This document shows, piece by piece, positions 30,850 through 36,656 of a stretch of DNA of 36,656 nucleotides. The number at the start of each line of letters is the position of its first letter. Positions within the stretch are counted from its first letter, which is position 1. This DNA comes from a virus: positions 1 through 36,656 of IMG/VR virus record IMGVR_UViG_3300022752_000192, one strand, 5' to 3'. Under the pieces are notes generated by a model. The model worked only from the letters and a program-made list of their open reading frames with translations. It made no database searches and was not told where the DNA came from. Made by a program: the position numbers and the translations under genes.

Positions 30850-33800
30850 TACCTAATCCAACTCACGGCACGAACATTCTTTACGGCAGGTGTCTGGTAG
30901 TATGTGAACGCAGTCCCACTCGGAACACTTGTGCCCAGCGAAACCCTGATCTGATACGCATTAAACAGAGATGTGGTTGAGGGTGCAGTGTACGTCACTT
31001 CGCGGAAATCAATTTCCGAAGCACTGTTGAAATCGCTTCCAGTACTCAGTTCAGTCCAAGATTTGGTATAGATGTCGCTCTCTCCGTTAGTACTGGCTCG
31101 GTAGTAAACTTTCAAAGTGCTTCCTGCAAGTTTGTTCGCGTCCACAAAAACCGAAAGCCCGTTAGACAACACGCCAGCAGGTAGTTGCACTATTCGTGAC
31201 ACGTAATTCGATTCTCGTGTTGTACTGTCAGAAAAAATCTTGATTGCAGCAGAATACATTCCTTGCAAATACACTGCCGGAGAAACTGCTCGGCTTATCC
31301 CCCGAGAAAGGGTATACGTAAGCGAAGGATTGCTGGTGATTGGTGTCTTCAGGTACACCGCTTCATTGTTTGCAAAATCAATGCTGTTGTTAATGTTTCT
31401 GGCAATAGAGCAATCAAAGGGAATGATTTCTGGCGAGTAAAACTTCAGTATCTGTGAGTTTGCTCCCGAAGACAGAGGGTTCCAAGTAAAGTAACCAACC
31501 GAATCAAAATCGCATCGGTTAACCGTAAACATAAGGTCGGTGGAATTGTCTGCTACTGCTGGTCCAAGTCCCTGTGGAGTGAACAGTGTTCCCACCAACT
31601 GATTGTTTCCTGCACGTCCAGCCACCGCAGCCGCATTGTCCAATGCGTTCACAGAACTCTGTGCTGCATACAACAAATACTTGTCACTGTTTGCCGTTAC
31701 ACATATTGCGTATTCACCAGGCTCCAAGTACACAGGACTGCTGAATGAAAAAACCGTTTCGGTTGGCTGACTAGCATTCGCCGTGATTTCATCAGGTGTT
31801 TTAACCGATGTACTGAACGGAATAATCACAGACGGAGACGGATACCCCGACACAGTGGGACGGATTTGCACCATAACAGGAACAGCAGCAGTGGCTCCCG
31901 TGTCTTTTTGTGCAAAATACAAGGACACACTCTTGATGTAGACTCCTTCGGGATTCGTTTTTCGGTCTACAAAAAATGTCTGCGACAGTGGATCCGTCCA
32001 GTGCGTTCCTTCAACCACATCAGTGTCGCGGTTGAAAGGGTCTTTTGAAACTGTTTCGCTGGCACTAGTCTGCCTGCGATACTCAGGAAGTCTGACAGAA
32101 TACGAGCCAGAGTCTCGCTGCTCCAACAATCCGTTGCAGAAGTACATTGCATCTGCACCCATTGAGGAGTCTGGTGTGTACGCTGTATCGGTGATACGCA
32201 CCAATTTGTTTCCAGCAAGGTGCTGACCCGAAGGAATGTTAAACGACACGGAACACGATCCGTATTTGTCTGTGCTGATTCCAGTCAGTCCCTCATTTCC
32301 ATCAAAAAGAATACGAAGATCACTAGAATTGGGTTTCAAACCACGAACAGTGGCAGTAACAGTTTTTGATGGTATGTACGGCACCACACTACGATCAATT
32401 TCCCGCGAACCTATTTTTTGCTTTATCCGATTCTTGAGCCGTCTGGCATTAATGAAATCACTTGTCTTTTTGCCAACAGAATCAATATACCGAGCAGAAC
32501 CGAAACTAATGCTTCCCGAGTTGAATGAAGGAATTGCACTCTCCGAAAAAACGTGCGGTACATCCAGTACTCGCTTGAGCACGGGATCCGATTCTTCTTC
32601 AACCACATCAATTCCAGTCCATATGCTTTCCCAATCATTCCACTGTGTGCCGTGTCCACGAGAATTTGATGGATTGGAAGATATCCAGTTGTCGTTTTCC
32701 ATGAGAGCATTGGTTTTTACTGCTGGTCGCTGTGCAGTATCGTAAACAGGATCAACTGATGGCGACAGACTCATGTGACCAATCCAATTTACCGTGTTTG
32801 ATGGATTGATTTTTACTGTTTTTGTGTACTGCTTGTTTTCTATGTACGGTACAAGCGTGTAGTCAATTGTAACCAGACCATCGGGTGATGTAGTTGCGCC
32901 GTTCAGTGATGGAGCCGTCTGAATGGGAGCAGTGGCAGAGAAAAACGGACGCAATTCACCACGCTCGTAGTCAATGGAACACGAATACTGTCCGTCCACA
33001 ACATCGCCCACCGAATGTCCGTAGAATTCATCTGAAAATATAGAAGTCTTCAACGGTTCAATGTCGGCACACGATCCACGTAAACTTCGTGACTCTATAT
33101 CTGCTTCAGACAACGACAATTTTGCAAAAACTTCAACATCGTCCAGCCGCTTCTGAATTTTTCCAATTTCGCCCATCGTGTATCTACGATTTTCCACTGG
33201 TGTAATCACCAAATCGCTTCCATTGTGAGTGTACGCTGGCACAGTAACTGTGGCAAGCACAAGTGCGTCGTCTGGATCAGGAGGCGCAACTGGCGACAAA
33301 TCTGGGGTGCCCGTAACCGAGAAAAACAGAGCAGATCCGTCTTCGGGATCAGCCTTTACACACACTTTGTCAATACGCGGCAGATAGTGCGAGTACGAAA
33401 CAGTTGTTGTGCTGTATGCAGGAAGACTACTCATCTCACTCACTCCATACGGCTTCAGCGTCGGTGTGGCAGATGTAATTCCGTTTCTTCTGAAGTCCAA
33501 GCAGTTTGCAAGTGAAACCGAAACTCCTGTTTTTTCGTCTGTGTACAACGGAATCTCTGAATACGGAATGTTTCCTGTTTGAGAGTGCACATACGAGTGC
33601 TTTCCAATGAACGGCGCAGCAGCAAGACCCAAATGTGAAAAATACTCAAAAGCCACAATAAATTGGGTGTTGCTACTACTTGCGTATTGGGTTTTGTTTT
33701 CAGATGATCGCTTCAGGTACAGACGAGCACGCTGATAGTGCGTGGATCGTTGTCCACTATCCAATTCAAAGTCACCAGCGTAAGACACCGCCCCACTCAA

Positions 33801-35831
33801 AACACTGGTTACGGAATACACATCAGTCTTGTCTAATTCGTAGTAGACTCTGCCGTTTTCATCCGTTTTTCTTGATGAGCCAGTGAATGTATTGCTTGTA
33901 GTCGTTGAAGACTTGTATCGGTACGTGTTAACGTTAGAAATTGTTGGCGTATATTTAACGGGAATTGTTACTCGGGGTTGAGCACCTGATCCGTATCCTC
34001 CAGGAACACTAATTGACGGTACAGTGATGGTAACCGAGTTGCCGTCCGCAGCGGTGGTCATTGAGGCACCCGATACAGCCGGTGCCCAAACCTGTGCTGT
34101 GGTGTTTCCTGCGGTGATAAGGAACACTGGTTGGAGTGCGGGCGAAAGATTGGCTATCTGCGTATTAGAGTACGCATCAAAAGAAAACACCGAAGAACTT
34201 CCAGAAGATATAGTATCAGAAAAGTTTGATTTTGACACCGTGTACACGGTGTTTGTGCCGCTTGTAGTGGCGGCAGTAATCGGTGCGCTTGTCATCTTTG
34301 TCCAGAACGAAACCGCAGACACGTTTTCCACTGCGTATCCAGGCAGCAGTGGAAACACCAACGAAGACGATTCTGTGCCGAGTGGTTGAGAAAAATTGGT
34401 TCCACTGACTGGACCGAACGCGCCAATGGTTGCACCAGCGGCAGCGGTGTTATCGTAAAAATGTCCCTTTGTGGCAAGTGTAATGTTTCCACTCAATCCG
34501 TAGAAATAGGTGGTGTATCTAAGACTGGAAGTACCACTAGCAGGCGACACCGGCACAAGTCCGTGAGAAAACGCGGTGGCAACAACCGTGTTGGCTGCAT
34601 TTCTAAACCGAATGGTAGAAGAACCATTAGAAAGTGCTATGGCGTTTGTGTTCAATTCCGCAGTGGAACCGTTCACCGTGATCGGCAAATAGTTTCCCAC
34701 GTTTGCAAGCAACCCAACAGCGGATTCAGTTTGTGTGGTTCGGGCACGGGGCAGGCTCAAAGACTGCGGATACGTGTTCTCTACTTCATACCCCAAAACA
34801 TAGGCTTTTCCACTACCAACACTCATGGAAACCGATCCAGACTCAACCTCATTCTCATTACTGACAGATATTTCAAACGGTCGCACAACATACGATCCCG
34901 ACTCGTCGTAGGTTCTTCGTGCCAGTGCTCGCTCTATTTCTCCGTAAGTTACCCGTTCCACCTTTTTAGTTATTTTTCCGCCGTCAAACCGCAGCAACTC
35001 TACAAAGTCATCTGGAGTTTCGGAAATATCAGTTTGTGAAAGCACAAGGTTAATCTTGTACCGATCAGCACCAGGCGCATTGTAGTTGTACGAACCCACA
35101 GACGGATCTCGGAGGGTGGAATCCTCTTCATCCGTAACAGAGTCCCGCAACACAGAAAACCCTATCTTCTTGTTTAGGGAAAAGAAGTTAGAAAAATTGA
35201 AGTCTCGTATTGTTATGAGCGGGTTGAACGGAGAAAATCTTTGTGTAGGGGTCTGCACAAAAAATCCGTCCACATAGAATATTCCCTCGTTCACTGTGAC
35301 TAGTTTGCACTTGCCTCTCGGAAACGCTTTTGCAAACGTAAAAACTGGATCCGCAACCGAAACAAGTTCAATAGTGCCCGTACTTGTTCCGTTTGCGTAA
35401 TTAACGGTGGTGTTGGTGAATCCTGTTCCCGAAAAATAGTCAACTATCAGCACCACGTGTCCGTCTCTTTGGGTGTCTGGCGGAACCACGTGTACAATTC
35501 TTGCTTCGGTGTTTGAAGCAGACTCTGTGATCACACCACCAATAAGACTGGTGTAATCACTCAAACCAAGAACCGCAGATCCTGAATTGGACTTGACCAT
35601 CAAGAAATCTGCGTTTCGTACACTTATGCCGCCGCCCGCAATACGCGATCCGTCCTTGAAAAGGTGATCCCCGACAGCAGAAATCTGATTCTGCAAAATC
35701 GTTTGTAGTTGTGTGAGTTCTCGTGCCTGTAGTGCGTATCCTGGCTTGAACAGCACACGCAAAAATCCCTTTGCGGGATCGTGATCATCGTAGTAAGGAC
35801 TAATATTGAACAGACTAGAGTTGTTTGCCAT
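30849..35831 (-). CDS. Very large virion structural protein with DUF4815 domain
   Basis: The 1660-aa product opens with a conserved region of marine T4-like phages: YYDDHDPAKGFLRVLFKPGY (residues 13-32), ALQARELTQLQTILQNQIS, then DHLFKDGS, the DUF4815 signature. Such proteins are virion components thought to belong to the baseplate or fibre attachment. Later parts include a helical segment near RRYTMGEIGKIQKRLDDVEV and a C-terminal region with SQTFFVDRKTNPEGVYIKSV and LEPGEYAICVTANSDKYLLY, beta-sandwich-like and repeated in baseplate-type proteins. GAGGG lies before the ATG at 35831. It is the largest gene in the window; its family is known but its function is not. Confidence 0.82.
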   Translation of the reverse strand: MANNSSLFNISPYYDDHDPAKGFLRVLFKPGYALQARELTQLQTILQNQISAVGDHLFKDGSRIAGGGISVRNADFLMVKSNSGSAVLGLSDYTSLIGGVITESASNTEARIVHVVPPDTQRDGHVVLIVDYFSGTGFTNTTVNYANGTSTGTIELVSVADPVFTFAKAFPRGKCKLVTVNEGIFYVDGFFVQTPTQRFSPFNPLITIRDFNFSNFFSLNKKIGFSVLRDSVTDEEDSTLRDPSVGSYNYNAPGADRYKINLVLSQTDISETPDDFVELLRFDGGKITKKVERVTYGEIERALARRTYDESGSYVVRPFEISVSNENEVESGSVSMSVGSGKAYVLGYEVENTYPQSLSLPRARTTQTESAVGLLANVGNYLPITVNGSTAELNTNAIALSNGSSTIRFRNAANTVVATAFSHGLVPVSPASGTSSLRYTTYFYGLSGNITLATKGHFYDNTAAAGATIGAFGPVSGTNFSQPLGTESSSLVFPLLPGYAVENVSAVSFWTKMTSAPITAATTSGTNTVYTVSKSNFSDTISSGSSSVFSFDAYSNTQIANLSPALQPVFLITAGNTTAQVWAPAVSGASMTTAADGNSVTITVPSISVPGGYGSGAQPRVTIPVKYTPTISNVNTYRYKSSTTTSNTFTGSSRKTDENGRVYYELDKTDVYSVTSVLSGAVSYAGDFELDSGQRSTHYQRARLYLKRSSENKTQYASSSNTQFIVAFEYFSHLGLAAAPFIGKHSYVHSQTGNIPYSEIPLYTDEKTGVSVSLANCLDFRRNGITSATPTLKPYGVSEMSSLPAYSTTTVSYSHYLPRIDKVCVKADPEDGSALFFSVTGTPDLSPVAPPDPDDALVLATVTVPAYTHNGSDLVITPVENRRYTMGEIGKIQKRLDDVEVFAKLSLSEADIESRSLRGSCADIEPLKTSIFSDEFYGHSVGDVVDGQYSCSIDYERGELRPFFSATAPIQTAPSLNGATTSPDGLVTIDYTLVPYIENKQYTKTVKINPSNTVNWIGHMSLSPSVDPVYDTAQRPAVKTNALMENDNWISSNPSNSRGHGTQWNDWESIWTGIDVVEEESDPVLKRVLDVPHVFSESAIPSFNSGSISFGSARYIDSVGKKTSDFINARRLKNRIKQKIGSREIDRSVVPYIPSKTVTATVRGLKPNSSDLRILFDGNEGLTGISTDKYGSCSVSFNIPSGQHLAGNKLVRITDTAYTPDSSMGADAMYFCNGLLEQRDSGSYSVRLPEYRRQTSASETVSKDPFNRDTDVVEGTHWTDPLSQTFFVDRKTNPEGVYIKSVSLYFAQKDTGATAAVPVMVQIRPTVSGYPSPSVIIPFSTSVKTPDEITANASQPTETVFSFSSPVYLEPGEYAICVTANSDKYLLYAAQSSVNALDNAAAVAGRAGNNQLVGTLFTPQGLGPAVADNSTDLMFTVNRCDFDSVGYFTWNPLSSGANSQILKFYSPEIIPFDCSIARNINNSIDFANNEAVYLKTPITSNPSLTYTLSRGISRAVSPAVYLQGMYSAAIKIFSDSTTRESNYVSRIVQLPAGVLSNGLSVFVDANKLAGSTLKVYYRASTNGESDIYTKSWTELSTGSDFNSASEIDFREVTYTAPSTTSLFNAYQIRVSLGTSVPSGTAFTYYQTPAVKNVRAVSWIR

Positions 35832-35840
35832 ATTTCCCTC

Positions 35841-36656
35841 TTAGAAACCCAAACGAATACGAAATTCGTCTTCTTGTCCCACTACTCTTTGAACGGGGCG
35901 GACATTGTTTATGTATAAGACCTCTCCGGAACTAGGTGCGATTTCAGGAAGACTCAACCCAGTCACCACATACGCAGAAAGAGTAGATCCACTTAAGCCG
36001 TGTGTAGCCACACTTCGGAAAGACCCTTGCACTTCTGTTAAATATAGAGTTCCGCTTGAAGCGTTCACAAAATCCCAGTTGTACACTTTTCCTGTTGCGT
36101 AGTGCCCGAATGCTCCAGTTACGCCCTGATGAATCGTTTCACCGTTCGTAAATGAGTTGGGAGTAAGCGGAGCGTAACTAATGTCCGCCCCACCAACAGA
36201 AGAGTTGACGCTTGTGCCGATACGAAGAGCGTGTAGTCCCGAGTAAACCGGTGCCGCGTTTTGATCAAAATAAGCCAGTCCTGTCTCCACCACTTTATAC
36301 TGCTTTACTGCGCTGTTGTATGTCTGAAACTCGGGTATTCCCGCACTGCCCTTTTTTGTGATCCATACACTTTCTCCAAAACGGGGAAGAATACCGGAAA
36401 CCAAAGACGATGCAGCACTACGCAGACCCACAACCGATACGGATCCTGTCACAAAATTTCCGCCTGTGGTGAGCCGAACCACCAGTTCGGTGCTGCTCAC
36501 AGAAATAACCGTGCCTTCCACTGTTACGGCGTATGTGTACACCACCTGATTTCCCGTAACATTGGTTATTGCTGTTCCCGCAGGAATCACCTGACGCACC
36601 GTTTCACCCACTTGAAAATTTGCATTGGGTGGCATTGCTGCCGAAAGCGTAAGAAC
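35841..36656 (-). CDS. Baseplate/structural protein, C-terminal part (5' end beyond window)
   Basis: The frame stays open to the right edge, seven codons beyond the first ATG at 36635, with no ribosome site seen there. I therefore treat it as the last 271 residues of a longer protein. The visible part is beta-rich. Early residues GETVRQVIPAGTAITNVTGN and FGESVWITKK are followed by NGETIHQGVTGAFGHYATG. The end, GEVLYINNVRPVQRVVGQED then EFRIRLGF, matches a C-terminal pattern (G.LLY.DNR.P..R...Q.E....I..F) found in structural proteins of marine T4-like phages encoded near baseplate genes. A baseplate wedge role is inferred only. Confidence 0.6.
   Translation of the reverse strand, partial: VLTLSAAMPPNANFQVGETVRQVIPAGTAITNVTGNQVVYTYAVTVEGTVISVSSTELVVRLTTGGNFVTGSVSVVGLRSAASSLVSGILPRFGESVWITKKGSAGIPEFQTYNSAVKQYKVVETGLAYFDQNAAPVYSGLHALRIGTSVNSSVGGADISYAPLTPNSFTNGETIHQGVTGAFGHYATGKVYNWDFVNASSGTLYLTEVQGSFRSVATHGLSGSTLSAYVVTGLSLPEIAPSSGEVLYINNVRPVQRVVGQEDEFRIRLGF

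Overview
The window is a contiguous piece of a T4-like (Tevenvirinae/marine exo-T-even style) myovirus genome. Every gene I can support lies on the minus strand, so the transcriptional order runs from base 36656 down to base 1. The gene order 13-14-15-16-17-18-19-20-(core)-21-22-23-uvsY-uvsW-55-47 is the conserved T4-type virion, packaging and recombination block. The lengths and signature motifs (cyanophage-style UvsY, a DUF4815 structural protein, an LSm-like protein next to uvsW) point to a relative of marine cyanophage-type T4-like viruses. No photosynthesis or other host-specific gene is present, so the host cannot be named.

Layout in transcription order. (1) 36656-30649: end of a baseplate/structural protein cut by the window edge, a 1660-residue DUF4815 structural protein and a small coiled-coil protein. 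(2) 30645-19661: a tail-fibre and receptor-binding cassette. It holds a modular fibre protein, a fibre with a tail-collar domain and a C-terminal S74 chaperone, a short fibre-like protein, a probable beta-helix protein, a LamG-containing protein and a 90-residue orphan. (3) 19624-11295: neck (gp13, gp14), a GIY-YIG homing endonuclease, gp15, terminase gp16/gp17, sheath gp18 and tube gp19. (4) 11267-5550: portal gp20, two small core-type proteins, prohead protease gp21, scaffold gp22 and major capsid protein gp23, closed by a strong intrinsic terminator (5500-5525). (5) 5482-1: a second tail-tube-like protein, then UvsY, dCMP deaminase, UvsW, an LSm-like protein, the late sigma factor gp55 and gp47 (cut by the left edge).

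The genes form one programme. Portal, core proteins, protease and scaffold build a prohead from gp23; gp16/gp17 package DNA; gp13/14/15/18/19 finish and join the tail; the fibre cassette gives host recognition. gp55 would direct RNA polymerase to late promoters, and several candidates are visible (CTAAATAG upstream of gp13 and gp19 at identical spacing, exact TATAAATA upstream of the beta-helix gene). gp55 itself has a near-consensus host sigma-70 promoter, as expected if it must be made before late genes. UvsY, UvsW and gp47 belong to recombination-dependent replication and repair.

Most of this is recognisable T4-like biology and I did not find a clear new defence or mobile system. The more unusual points are the LSm-like protein coupled to UvsW, the duplicated tube-fold gene after the capsid gene, the lysine-rich tail of gp55, the homing endonuclease inside the neck operon, late-promoter motifs that use the upstream stop codon, and shuffled fibre modules. 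There is no gene-free stretch longer than about 90 bases. I saw no tRNA, CRISPR array or insertion sequence.
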